Source: Bradyrhizobium semiaridum
GTDB taxonomy: Bacteria > Pseudomonadota > Alphaproteobacteria > Rhizobiales > Xanthobacteraceae
DNA: 64,000 bases
NCBI RefSeq assembly: GCF_020329505.1
Contig: NZ_JAGKJJ010000007.1
Coordinates: 124,001 to 188,000 of the forward strand
Reading direction: 5' to 3'
In this document: piece after piece, positions 36,423 to 44,446 of the stretch
Layout: each line of letters begins with the position of its first letter
Numbering within the stretch: the first letter of the stretch is position 1
The notes under the pieces: model-generated
Databases searched by the model: none
Told to the model about the DNA's origin: nothing
What the model saw: the letters and a program-made list of their open reading frames with translations, nothing else
Program-made: the position numbers and the translations under genes

Positions 36423-36803
36423 ATGCCCGATCCGCTTCTCACCGTCTGGTATAATACGCGCTGCCCGGTCTGCGACGCCGGTATCGGCTGGCAGCGCAAC
36501 AAGCTAATTGCGGCGGCCCGCGCCAGCACCATCGTCTTCAAGGACATCAACGAGCAGCCCGACGCGCTCGACGCCCATGGCGCATCGCTCGACGACGTCC
36601 GCCGCCGCTTGCATGCCACCGACGAGAAGGGCGGGCTGATCGTCGGGGTCGACGTCGCGGTCGCAATCTGGCGGATCACGCCGGGCGAGGGATGGCTGGC
36701 GGCAGTGCTCGGCAACCGCGTGATGTTACCGCTGTCGCGCTTTGCCTACGACTGCTTCGCCGACCTGCTGTTCGCCTGGAACAGGCGCAACGGCCGCTGG
36801 TGA
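36423..36803 (+). CDS. DCC-family thiol-disulphide oxidoreductase-like protein (DUF393)
   Basis: 126 residues from the ATG at 36423. The start LLTVWYNTRCPVCDAGIGWQ has the CxxC of the DUF393/DCC family (Cys-Pro-Val-Cys), here in place of the usual DGxCxxC. The remainder (VFKDINEQPDALDAHGASLD, GGLIVGVDVAVAIWRITPGE) follows the family pattern. It may be a small redox protein; no partner is evident. Confidence 0.75.
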   Translation: MPDPLLTVWYNTRCPVCDAGIGWQRNKLIAAARASTIVFKDINEQPDALDAHGASLDDVRRRLHATDEKGGLIVGVDVAVAIWRITPGEGWLAAVLGNRVMLPLSRFAYDCFADLLFAWNRRNGRW

Positions 36804-36976
36804 TGCGCGAAGCTCCTTGCGTCCTTGCGGCAACCGGCTTTCGCATCGCGTTCGAAACGCGCGGCAGCCGAAAACGAGCGGATTTCTGACCATCGTCACT
36901 TGCGCGGTAACCAATGATTCGCGTATGAGGCGTACCCTGCGTTTGCTGCAACCCGCCGTTCGAGAATCGTTTCCCG

Positions 36977-37387
36977 ATGACCAACGCCACCCTCGACGCC
37001 AACAAGGCGCTCGTGCTCGCGCATTGCGATGCGGTGATCAACCGCCATGACCCCGATGCGATCCGCAACCAGCTCGCGCCCGACTTCTTCGACCACGCCT
37101 CGGGCCGCAAGATGAGCGCCGACGCCGTGATCGCGCATTCGGCGTTGCTGCACGAGGCGTTCGCCGATCTCTCGGTGGTCGCCGAATGCCTGGTCGCCGA
37201 ACGCGACATCGTCGCCGGCCGCCTCGTCTGGCGCGGCCGCCACCGCGAGGAATGGCGCGGCATCGCACCGACCGGCCGCCACGTCGAATTCCGCGGCATG
37301 ACGTTCTGGCGGATTCAGGACGGGCGGATCACGGAGAGCTGGACGGAAATCGATTTCGCGGGGCTGGAGAAGCAGCTCACGGAGTGA
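36977..37387 (+). CDS. SnoaL-like ester cyclase-family protein
   Basis: 136 residues. An NTF2-like fold of the SnoaL type: NKALVLAHCDAVINRHDPDA, DFFDHASGRKMSADAVIAHS, DIVAGRLVWRGRHREEWRGI and VEFRGMTFWRIQDGRITESW with a final WTEIDFAGLEKQL. The His/Asp-lined pocket is kept. Members include polyketide cyclases and many proteins of unknown substrate. It stands alone. Confidence 0.8.
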   Translation: MTNATLDANKALVLAHCDAVINRHDPDAIRNQLAPDFFDHASGRKMSADAVIAHSALLHEAFADLSVVAECLVAERDIVAGRLVWRGRHREEWRGIAPTGRHVEFRGMTFWRIQDGRITESWTEIDFAGLEKQLTE

Positions 37388-37445
37388 GGGAAATCTGCAC
37401 AACTTGGTCGCGCTCTGACCGCGATCTGCTGTCATCGTTTTCGGC

Positions 37446-38066
37446 ATGCAACAGCCGACCGTATCCGATAGACATGACAAGTTCAGCGTTTCCTGTTTCA
37501 TATGGGTGATGCTGATCGCACTGCTTTTTGCAGCCGGTAACGACCTCGATCGCATTTTCAATCTCTGGCTGGCACTGGTGCCGCTGCTGTTCCTTCCGGC
37601 CCTTGCGGTGGCTGTCTATTGGACCGTTGCGCTGGTGCGTCATCTCTGGTTCAGGCGATGGCGGCGCGTTGCTTCGATCATCGCGGCACCAATCGCGGCG
37701 TGGCTCATTTTCGCCGGCGCGCGAGGCGTCGGCATCACTCGCGAACGGATCCGCTTCGAGATCGAGAAACACCACTATGTCGAGCTCGTCGATAAACTTG
37801 CGCGAACGGGTGAGCCGCGTTTGGCGCTGATGGATTGGGAACAGACCGGCGGGGCGGGTACTGCAAATTCCATCTACACGCTGGTGTTCGATGAAGCCGA
37901 TGAAATCACGCTCGGACCGGAACGGCGTTCGAAGGCGTGGCGGGACAGGGCGCGACGGTTATGTCCGGGCACAGCGATGTGTGCAGTGTTAGAACCTCCG
38001 GTGGAGCTTTCGATCACCGTCAACAAGCTTGATGGCCACTTCTACCTGGCGACCATGGCTTGGTGA
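37446..38066 (+). CDS. Hypothetical membrane protein
   Basis: 206 residues. Three hydrophobic helices at the N-terminus (FIWVMLIALLFAAG; LALVPLLFLPALAVAVYWTV; VASIIAAPIAAWLIFAGARG) precede a soluble C-terminal domain of about 110 residues that contains GGAGTANSIYTLVFDEADEI. No family was recognised. It has no strong ribosome-binding site. It lies 87 bases upstream of a lytic transglycosylase on the same strand. Confidence 0.55.
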   Translation: MQQPTVSDRHDKFSVSCFIWVMLIALLFAAGNDLDRIFNLWLALVPLLFLPALAVAVYWTVALVRHLWFRRWRRVASIIAAPIAAWLIFAGARGVGITRERIRFEIEKHHYVELVDKLARTGEPRLALMDWEQTGGAGTANSIYTLVFDEADEITLGPERRSKAWRDRARRLCPGTAMCAVLEPPVELSITVNKLDGHFYLATMAW

Positions 38067-38153
38067 CGAGTATCGATTGCCAGGACCCCGCCATTTTGAC
38101 GGGCGCGATTTTCCCGGGCATGATCGGCTATTCGAAGCAGGAGGGAATATTGC

Positions 38154-38960
38154 ATGCTCAGGTGTCGTTTTGCGGTCTTCATCGGCGCCTTGTTGCTTGC
38201 CACTCCCTCCTACGCCGCCCGCTGTGGCGGCAATTTCAACGCCTTCATCCAATCCTTCTCGCAGGAAGCGGCTGCGGCCGGCATCTCGCAGAACGTGATC
38301 TCGTCGGCGCTCGGCGGGGTGCAGCAGGATGGCGGGGTGCTCGCGTTCGACCGGCGGCAGCGCTACACCTTCAACAAGACGTTCGAGCAGTATGTCGCGA
38401 CCCGAGTCGGGCCGGGGCGCATCAATGGCGGGCGGGCGATGCTGCAGCGGCACGCGGCGCTGCTGGCGAAGATCGAGCAGCAATACGGCGTGCCGCGCCA
38501 GATCCTGGTCGCGATCTGGGGGCTGGAGACCGATTTCGGCAAGGGCGACATGGGCAAGTTGCCGGTGTTCCGCGTGCTCGCGACATTGGCGCATGATTGC
38601 CGCCGCACCGACCTGTTCCAGGGCGAATTGCTGGCGGCGCTCAAGATCGTGCAGCGCGGCGACCTCGCGGTCGGCGACATGATCGGCGCCTATGCCGGCG
38701 AGATCGGCCAGACGCAATTCTTGCCGTCGTCCTACATCAAATACGGCGTCGACTTCGACGGCAACGGCCATGTCGATCTGCGCCACTCGGTGCCCGACGT
38801 GCTGGCCTCGACCGCGAACCTGTTGCACACCAGCGGCTTCAAGATGGGCCAGCCCTATGGCGAAGGCACGGCGAATTTCGAGGCGATGCGCGAGTGGAAC
38901 AGGGCGGTGATCTATCGCAAGACCATCGGGTATTTTGCCGATCAGCTGATGGGGCGGTGA
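38154..38960 (+). CDS. Lytic murein transglycosylase, MltB type
   Basis: 268 residues. An N-terminal signal peptide (VFIGALLLATPSYA, cleavage near residue 21) is followed by a SLT_2/MltB domain: the catalytic Glu125 in ILVAIWGLETDFGKGDMGKL, AGEIGQTQFLPSSYIKYGVD and a short C-terminal part (TIGYFADQLMGR). It would cleave peptidoglycan glycan strands in the periplasm to 1,6-anhydro products. It is shorter than E. coli MltB and lacks a lipobox and a C-terminal binding domain. Confidence 0.87.
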   Translation: MLRCRFAVFIGALLLATPSYAARCGGNFNAFIQSFSQEAAAAGISQNVISSALGGVQQDGGVLAFDRRQRYTFNKTFEQYVATRVGPGRINGGRAMLQRHAALLAKIEQQYGVPRQILVAIWGLETDFGKGDMGKLPVFRVLATLAHDCRRTDLFQGELLAALKIVQRGDLAVGDMIGAYAGEIGQTQFLPSSYIKYGVDFDGNGHVDLRHSVPDVLASTANLLHTSGFKMGQPYGEGTANFEAMREWNRAVIYRKTIGYFADQLMGR

Positions 38961-38986
38961 CCAAGAGCCGCGGCCGTCCCACCGCC

Positions 38987-39093
38987 GTCATTCCGGGGCG
39001 CGCGAAGCGCGAGCCCGGAATCCATTGCTCAACACGTTGCGTGGCCCGATGGATTCCGGGCTCGCGCCAAGGGCGCGCCCCGGAATGACGGGG
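38987..39093. repeat. Dispersed palindromic repeat, complete copy
   Basis: Order: GTCATTCCGGGGCGCGCGAA, GCGAGCCCGGAATCCATTGC, a short centre with GTGGCCCGATGGATTCCGGG, and CGCGCCCCGGAATGACG. The outer arms CGTCATTCCGGGGCGCG and CGCGCCCCGGAATGACG are inverted, as are the inner GAATCCAT/ATGGATTC arms. The same element is repeated five times at 45141-45950. Confidence 0.75.
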
Positions 39094-39111
39094 TGAGAGT
39101 TTGGGTGTTCA

Positions 39112-39960
39112 ATGGAAACCATCGGCAGCCAAAAGATCTGGTCGTTCTTCGATCGCCGCGGTTGCCAGATCGCGAAGAACACGGCGGTGCGGCAGGGAGC
39201 GGGCCATCGCGTCGGCTCTTACCTGGAGCTCGCCACCAAGATCGCCGAGCTGCAATTCCTCAACCGCGATCATGTGCTGCTGTTTCGCGGCCAGGGCACC
39301 GACCACCGCAACGTCAAGGACAACTCCTCGCTGAAGCCGTCGCTGTTTCGCGCCGGCCGCGGCAATCCGGACCGCGCGACGCTGCTGGCGCGGTTCGAGA
39401 CGCTCAAGCGCGCCGAGCAGATCCTGATTGCGGATTATGCCAAGGCAAAGCTGCTCGGGGTCGAGCGGCTGAAGCGGCATCGCATCCTGCGCTGGTCGAT
39501 CCTGCAGCATTACGAGGTCTGCACCACGCCGCTGCTCGACGTCACCCACTCGATCCGGATCGCGGCCTCCTTTGCCTCGCTGGCGGAGACTTCGACCGCC
39601 TTCCTCTATGTGCTCGGCGTGCCCAATCTGAGCGGCGCGATCACCGCCAGCGCCGAGGCCGGCTTGCAGATCGTCCGCCTCTCCAGCGTCTGCCCGCCGT
39701 CGGCGGTGCGGCCGCACATCCAGGAGGGTTATCTGCTCGGCGAATACCCCGACGTGGCCGGCCACGAGCAGAAGGAAAACTACTTTCCCTACGAGATGGA
39801 TTTCGGCCGGCGGCTGGTCGCGAAGTTTTCGTTCACGCCGGCAAAATTCTGGAACAATGATAGCTTTCCGCAGGTGCCGCGGAGCGCGCTTTATCCGACC
39901 GAGACCAGCGACCCGATCTATCGCCTCGCGCTCGGGGTGAAGAAGCAACTGGGCGGGTGA
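39112..39960 (+). CDS. FRG-domain protein
   Basis: 282 residues. The FRG domain is shown by HVLLFRGQGTDHRN (about residues 60-73), ILRWSILQHYEVCTTPLLDV and SIRIAASFAS, which hold the conserved Arg, His and Asp. The domain may be related to ADP-ribosyl-transfer folds and is found in prophage, toxin and defence contexts, but its activity is not established. No signal peptide is present. It is flanked by a repeat element upstream and by a short peptide gene downstream. Confidence 0.75.
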   Translation: METIGSQKIWSFFDRRGCQIAKNTAVRQGAGHRVGSYLELATKIAELQFLNRDHVLLFRGQGTDHRNVKDNSSLKPSLFRAGRGNPDRATLLARFETLKRAEQILIADYAKAKLLGVERLKRHRILRWSILQHYEVCTTPLLDVTHSIRIAASFASLAETSTAFLYVLGVPNLSGAITASAEAGLQIVRLSSVCPPSAVRPHIQEGYLLGEYPDVAGHEQKENYFPYEMDFGRRLVAKFSFTPAKFWNNDSFPQVPRSALYPTETSDPIYRLALGVKKQLGG

Positions 39961-40108
39961 ACCGATGCGACACTTTTTCACCTTTAGAAAGATATAACGA
40001 TTTCAATTGTTTGGTGGGGTGCAAACGTGCCGTTCCATTCATCTCGCGTTCAGGGTCAAAAGCTATTATATTCACCGTTAGATTGTTGGCCTCGAGGAGG
40101 AGGCTGCC

Positions 40109-40210
40109 ATGAAGCGCTTGCAGAAGCTCTGGACTGTGCTGTTCACGCTGTCGGTGACCTGCGCCATGCTGTACTCGTCCGTCGCTTTCGCGATCAACGA
40201 TCCGAAGTAG
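40109..40210 (+). CDS. 33-residue peptide with signal or membrane segment
   Basis: A short open frame not long enough for routine gene finding. It has a strong ribosome-binding site (CGAGGAGGAGG, 6-9 bases before the ATG). The product begins MKRLQKLWTVLFTLSVTCAM, continues LYSSVAFA and ends INDPK. The charged start, hydrophobic core and SVAFA end look like a signal peptide with a five-residue remainder, or a single-helix membrane protein. An AT-rich stretch with TATTATATT precedes it. A 26-base palindrome follows the stop. Confidence 0.55.
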   Translation: MKRLQKLWTVLFTLSVTCAMLYSSVAFAINDPK

Positions 40211-40225
40211 GCGCAACGCCAGATC

Positions 40226-40251
40226 ATGATGCGATCGGCCGATCGCATCAT
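40226..40251. repeat. Perfect 26-base palindrome after the short peptide gene
   Basis: The sequence reads the same on both strands over 26 bases (arms ATGATGCGATCGG and CCGATCGCATCAT). It starts 15 bases after the peptide stop codon. Two copies of GCCTCATCATTCA follow at 40254-40266 and 40269-40281. No T-run follows, so it is not a classic intrinsic terminator. Confidence 0.7.
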
Positions 40252-40333
40252 CTGCCTCATCATTCAAAGCCTCATCATTCAGACATGAATCCCGGGCCCG
40301 CGCGCCGGCTTTACTGCCGGACGTGACGTCGAC

Positions 40334-42331
40334 TCAATTGGCGATGTCGCGCTCCGAGAAGCTTTGCAGCTGCGCCTGGGTGGCCAGCAGCGTCTCGTAG
40401 ACCTCGAGCACTTGCGGGGTCCCGAGGTGGTTTTGGATCGGCCCGGACTCGATGTCCTTCTTGGCGTCCGTCACCTGCTTGCCGATGATCTGGAAGGCCA
40501 GCGTCAGGAGTTGCCTGGACTCCCGGATCTTGTTGTCGATCTCGTCCTTGGATTTCAGGCGGGACGTCGTCTCCAGCATGTTGAGCTCGCTGCGGACATA
40601 GCGCTCGATGTGTTCGGCGCGCATGCGCCGCTGGCCGGGCAGGGCATATGAGATGCATGTGAGGCTGATCCGCATCAGCTTCGCGATCTCGTCCTCGATC
40701 AGCGCGGCCGATCTCACCTTCTCGATCGGGTGCTTGAGCGAGTGATCGACGTGATCCTTCTCGGATGACAGATAGGTGTTGTAGATCGACTTGAGCCGCC
40801 TGTTCACCTCGTCCTGCTTCAGTTCGTCGGGCGCTGCCGGCTGGCTGACGCCGACCGTGCTGACGGCGCTCGCGACCGGCCTGGGCAATTGCGGCACATC
40901 GCCGGATTCCGAGGCGCCGAACGTCCCGAACGCCCAGTCATATCGGTTGTTCTTCCGGCTGATCTCGGAGATCACCGAGAAGTCGCGCATGCCGTCGACG
41001 ATGTCCTTGAGATTGTCGATGTGGTACTTGCGCAGCGGGCTGGACGCGGCCGCGCCGCGCTCCCTGATCCACTCCTCGAGGAAGATCGCCTGCGTGATCT
41101 GCGCCCGCAGCCGGTACCATTTCTGCTCGGCCGATGTGAGGGGGGTGTAGTGCTCGCGGATCCACGCATCCATGGTGATCGCGGCGGCCTCGTAACGGCG
41201 GCGCGCCGCCATGACGCTGGCGTAGCTCATGGCAAAGTAGGGGTATTTGGCGTTGGATTTCCTGAAGCGCTCGAGCGACTCGTCGGACAGGGCAGCAGCG
41301 GGGTCGTAGTCCTTGGCGGTCAGCCGATCGCACGAGGTGCGCTGGTCGAGCTCGGGTCTGAGCTGCGAGGCCATGATCTTGAAATCATCGCGCCTGCCCT
41401 TGTCGTATTGCGCGACGACCTGCACCGCGCGCGTCAGCAGCTCGCGGACATGCTGGTGAGGCTCGCCGGCGATCAGCTCGCGCAGCGCGACGGTGACCGG
41501 CCCGAGCTGCTGCTCGACGAAAGCGTCGTCGCCATAGAGGCGCGAGATCCGCGACAGGCAGGACGCGAGCGGGCTGAGCACGTCGAATGAAACCCGGCCG
41601 ACATCGGGGCGCGCCGGCACCGGCTCCTGCTCATAGCGGGCGAGCACCTCGATGAACTCCCAATCGCGCTCGATGTTGGGCTGATCGTTGACCGATCCGA
41701 TGTCGTAGAGCTTGCCGAGGCCCGCCGAGCCGCCGCCGCTGCCCTTGCTGCCTTGCGTCGTTTGCAGCGCGCCGCCCGGCTGTTCGGCCGAGATCCGCGA
41801 GGATTTCGGCGCCGTGTCGGCGAACGAGATCTCGGTCGTGGTCCCGACGGAGATCTTGTTGATGCGCTGGGCCGACGACCGCACGATCTCCTCGCCGCCG
41901 ATCCCGAGCAGGAACAGGATGAAGATCAGCGCATATTCGAAGCGGTCGCTGGCGGTGAACTTGTAGTCGGCGTCGCTCTTCAGCACGCGGTTCAGGAGAT
42001 TGCCGAGCAGGATGCCGACCAGGCCGCCGAACACCACCGATGCCATGCGCGGGCCGGTGAGCGCATCGACGAACCGGTAGGGGAACCCGTTCGCCGGATG
42101 GGCGAACTGGGCGTTGAGCAGGATCGCGAACAGGATGAACGCGACCGCGGCGAGCGTTGCGAGGGTCACCTTCCACGCCACATAGGCCCCGTTGTCGATC
42201 TCGATGACGATCCGCCGCCCGAGCTTGACGATCCGCGCGCTGGAGTCGAGGGCGATGCTGGTCGGCTGGATCAGTGAAACCAGCTGGTGCAGGCCGAGCC
42301 CGGCCAGCAATGACAAAATGAAAATCGACAT
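40334..42331 (-). CDS. Large hypothetical protein with N-terminal membrane helices
   Basis: 665 residues from the ATG at 42331, which has GAGG six bases upstream. Four hydrophobic helices lie in the first 150 residues (IFILSLLAGLGLHQLVSLIQ; VTLATLAAVAFILFAILLNA; MASVVFGGLVGILLGNLLNR; YALIFILFLLGIGGEEIV). A Gly/Ser-rich linker (TTQGSKGSGGGSAGLGKL) leads to about 450 mainly helical residues with no known domain, including charged coiled-coil-like segments near the C-terminus (ETTSRLKSKDEIDNKIRESR). It is divergent from a single-domain response regulator. Confidence 0.7.
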   Translation of the reverse strand: MSIFILSLLAGLGLHQLVSLIQPTSIALDSSARIVKLGRRIVIEIDNGAYVAWKVTLATLAAVAFILFAILLNAQFAHPANGFPYRFVDALTGPRMASVVFGGLVGILLGNLLNRVLKSDADYKFTASDRFEYALIFILFLLGIGGEEIVRSSAQRINKISVGTTTEISFADTAPKSSRISAEQPGGALQTTQGSKGSGGGSAGLGKLYDIGSVNDQPNIERDWEFIEVLARYEQEPVPARPDVGRVSFDVLSPLASCLSRISRLYGDDAFVEQQLGPVTVALRELIAGEPHQHVRELLTRAVQVVAQYDKGRRDDFKIMASQLRPELDQRTSCDRLTAKDYDPAAALSDESLERFRKSNAKYPYFAMSYASVMAARRRYEAAAITMDAWIREHYTPLTSAEQKWYRLRAQITQAIFLEEWIRERGAAASSPLRKYHIDNLKDIVDGMRDFSVISEISRKNNRYDWAFGTFGASESGDVPQLPRPVASAVSTVGVSQPAAPDELKQDEVNRRLKSIYNTYLSSEKDHVDHSLKHPIEKVRSAALIEDEIAKLMRISLTCISYALPGQRRMRAEHIERYVRSELNMLETTSRLKSKDEIDNKIRESRQLLTLAFQIIGKQVTDAKKDIESGPIQNHLGTPQVLEVYETLLATQAQLQSFSERDIAN

Positions 42332-42367
42332 CAAGTCCTCGACATCTCATCGAGACAGGGCCAGGCG

Positions 42368-42515
42368 CCAGGCGCATCGTCGCCTGGAGATAGCGGATAA
42401 AAGTTATACACGCGGCAATAGATGCCCATCTTACTCAATCTTGAGATGTCAGAAAAGAAATTTCTCGCAGGGCGGGCGGCCTGTGATGCAATCTGAGGCT
42501 TGTGATGCAATCTGA
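42368..42515. promoter_or_regulatory. Inverted and direct repeats between the membrane protein and response regulator genes
   Basis: The 320-base gap holds a perfect inverted repeat CCAGGCG-CATCGT-CGCCTGG at 42368-42387 and two direct copies of TGTGATGCAATCTGA at 42482-42496 and 42501-42515, 19 bases apart. The direct repeat could be a regulator site; it lies about 140 bases before the response regulator ATG. No gene was found here. Confidence 0.4.
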
Positions 42516-42651
42516 AGGGTTCGCGGGTAACTCGGGAACAGCGCGGGTTCTTTGCTTTTCTCAAATTGGAACTGAACCATCCAGCGATTTGCGACATTAG
42601 ACACGGATTACGTGCTCGAACCGAGCGCTCACGCGGAAGGGAGGCGCGGCC

Positions 42652-43050
42652 ATGGGACAATCGAGACCCTATCGTGCGAAGGCCCTAGTCGTCGAAGACG
42701 ACCCGACGCAACGCGAAATGATCGGTCTGCTGTTGGAAGAAAGCGAGTTTGACGTCGTCGCCTGCGAGAGCGCGGAAGCCGCCGAGCTCGTGTTGCAAGG
42801 CAGCGGAGACAATGTCGTGCTGATGATGACCGATGTCGAGCTGGCCGGCCGCATGACCGGCGTCGAGCTCGCGCATGCGGCGAAGAAATACAACCCGGAC
42901 CTCGACGTCATCGTCACCTCGGGCAAGCCGTTGCGGCAGCGCCTGCCCGACGGCGCGATGTTCTGGGCAAAACCCTGGGCGCCGCTGGACGTGATCCGCG
43001 TCGCCGAGATGAAGGCAACCGCGCTTTCGGGCGGCAGCGGGTCGCGCTAA
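42652..43050 (+). CDS. Single-domain response regulator
   Basis: 132 residues with GGAAGGGAGG before the ATG. The CheY-like receiver fold has the acidic pair in ALVVEDDPTQREMIGLLLEE (Asp16/Asp17), the phospho-acceptor Asp61 (VVLMMTDVELAGRMTGVEL), Ser90 (VIVTSGKP) and Lys107 (FWAKPWAPLDVI). No output domain follows, so it must signal through a protein partner. No histidine kinase gene is in the window. Confidence 0.87.
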   Translation: MGQSRPYRAKALVVEDDPTQREMIGLLLEESEFDVVACESAEAAELVLQGSGDNVVLMMTDVELAGRMTGVELAHAAKKYNPDLDVIVTSGKPLRQRLPDGAMFWAKPWAPLDVIRVAEMKATALSGGSGSR

Positions 43051-43190
43051 AGCGCGATCCGGACGCGGCCGAGCCGTGCGGAATCGGGGCGCATGGCAGC
43101 CGCATCGGCGATCCGCCTCCCGCCTGCTTGCGGGAGAGGATGACGGTGGGGTATCTCCAGGAGAGAGCCTGTCCGCCTGCGGAGCACCGA

Positions 43191-43802
43191 ATGACCTGGT
43201 CCTTCCTCCTGACCACCCTGATCGTGGTCGCGTCTCCCGGCACCGGGGTGCTCTATACGCTCGCGGTAGCGCTGACGCGGGGCTCGCGGGCGAGCGTCGC
43301 CGCCGCGTTCGGCTGCACGCTCGGCATCGTGCCGCAGATGATCGCGGCGATGCTCGGGCTCGCCGCCATCCTGCACACCAGCGCGCTGGCCTTCGCGGCG
43401 CTGAAATGGGGCGGCGTGGTCTATCTGCTCTACATGGCCTGGCAGGCGCTCCGCGAACGCGGCGCGCTGGCGGTCGACACCGAGGCCAAACCGCGCTCGA
43501 GCCGGCGGGTGATCGTGACGGCGATCCTGATCAACATCCTCAATCCAAAACTATCGATCTTCTTCCTCGCCTTCCTGCCGCAGTTCATCGCCGTCGACGA
43601 GCCGCATCCGCTGGCGCGGATGGCCGAGCTCAGCCTTGTGTTCATGGCGATGACGTTTGCGGTGTTCGCGCTCTACGGGCTGTTCGCCGCCGCGGTGCGC
43701 GACCGCGTCATCACCCGGCCGAAGGTGATGGCCTGGCTGCGGCGCAGCTTCGCCGCCGGCTTCGCCCTGCTCGGCGCCAGGCTGGCGCTGTCCGAGCGCT
43801 AG
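43191..43802 (+). CDS. LysE-family exporter
   Basis: 203 residues from the ATG at 43191, with GGAG eight bases upstream. Helices and signature follow the LysE/RhtB pattern: FLLTTLIVVASPGTGVLYTL, ALTRGSRASVAAAFGCTLGI, LKWGGVVYLLYMAWQALRE, ILINILNPKLSIFFLAFLPQ and a C-terminal SFAAGFALLGARLAL. It would export a small amphipathic molecule such as an amino acid. It is only distantly similar to the LysE protein at 9865. Confidence 0.85.
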   Translation: MTWSFLLTTLIVVASPGTGVLYTLAVALTRGSRASVAAAFGCTLGIVPQMIAAMLGLAAILHTSALAFAALKWGGVVYLLYMAWQALRERGALAVDTEAKPRSSRRVIVTAILINILNPKLSIFFLAFLPQFIAVDEPHPLARMAELSLVFMAMTFAVFALYGLFAAAVRDRVITRPKVMAWLRRSFAAGFALLGARLALSER

Positions 43803-43845
43803 CGCATGATGAAGTAAGTTTGGATCAGTTTAGCCGCGGGTTTTG

Positions 43846-43966
43846 CTCCACCTCTCCCCAGCGGGGAGAGGTCGATTTGCGCCAGCAAATCGGGTGAGGG
43901 GCCGCGGCTGCACAGAGGGACCGTAACCCCTCACCCGGCGCTGCGCGCCGACCTCTCCCAAGGAAG
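43846..43966. repeat. Dispersed intergenic repeat (CCTCTCCCCAGCGGGGAGAG family)
   Basis: CACCTCTCCCCAGCGGGGAG, then GGTCGATTTGCGCCAGCAAA and CGGGTGAGGGG, followed by an inverted CCCCTCACCCGGCGCTGCGC and GCCGACCTCTCCCAAGG. The remaining sequence to 44045 shows no gene. Confidence 0.6.
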
Positions 43967-44044
43967 GATCTCCGATGCCGCTCCAGTTCGACCTAGTCTC
44001 ACGAAGCGCTGATCGCGCGCCCCCATTCGGGCTGTTGCGGGCAA

Positions 44045-44070
44045 TAAAAAAGCAGGCCTTGCGCCTGCTA
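44045..44070 (-). terminator. Intrinsic terminator of the lysine-rich small gene
   Basis: On the minus strand the stem AGCAGGC-GCAAG-GCCTGCT is followed by TTTTTTATT. It lies about 85 bases after the stop codon of the gene at 44155-44226 and points the same way. Confidence 0.75.
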
Positions 44071-44154
44071 TGTCCGAACCTGCGGTGATGCTCGGGATCG
44101 CGGTCCGCTGGGTGCCCGGGCAGGGCTCAGGCCGCTACCCGGGCGAGAACCGGG

Positions 44155-44226
44155 TTACTTCTTCTTGGCGGCCTTCTTCTTGGTGGCCTTCTTCGCCTTT
44201 TTCGCCTTCTTCGCTTTCTTAGCCAT
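44155..44226 (-). CDS. 23-residue lysine/alanine-rich protein
   Basis: A very short open frame with GAGAGG eight to nine bases before its ATG. The product is only Met, Ala, Lys and one Thr: MAKKAKKAKKAKKATKKK then AAKKK, with 15 Lys. It resembles the lysine-rich tails of histone H1-like bacterial proteins (HU tails, Hc1/AlgP type) and could bind nucleic acid. A clean intrinsic terminator lies downstream, which supports a real transcript. Similar tiny Lys/Ala proteins are annotated in Bradyrhizobium genomes, as far as I recall. Confidence 0.6.
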   Translation of the reverse strand: MAKKAKKAKKAKKATKKKAAKKK

Positions 44227-44446
44227 AGTATCCTCTCAAGGTTTCATGGATTGAACGCGACTTCCGAGGCATGCTTGGCGGAGGGCCAGCCTCGCAACAT
44301 CCTCGATGATAAACTCAGCAGATTCGCGGGCGACTGCCGCGTGGTGTCACGATGCCGTCATCACGTTATCCACAGCTGTTATGCGTTTTCAGCACGTTTT
44401 CGTCACGTTGCTCGCTGCGCAAGCAGCCACACCGACGGTTTGACGC

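Noticed and set aside
44041..44446. Possible small RNA gene around the hairpin at 44045-44070
   Set aside because: The hairpin and T-run fit the end of the lysine-rich gene on the minus strand, so a separate RNA gene is not needed to explain it.
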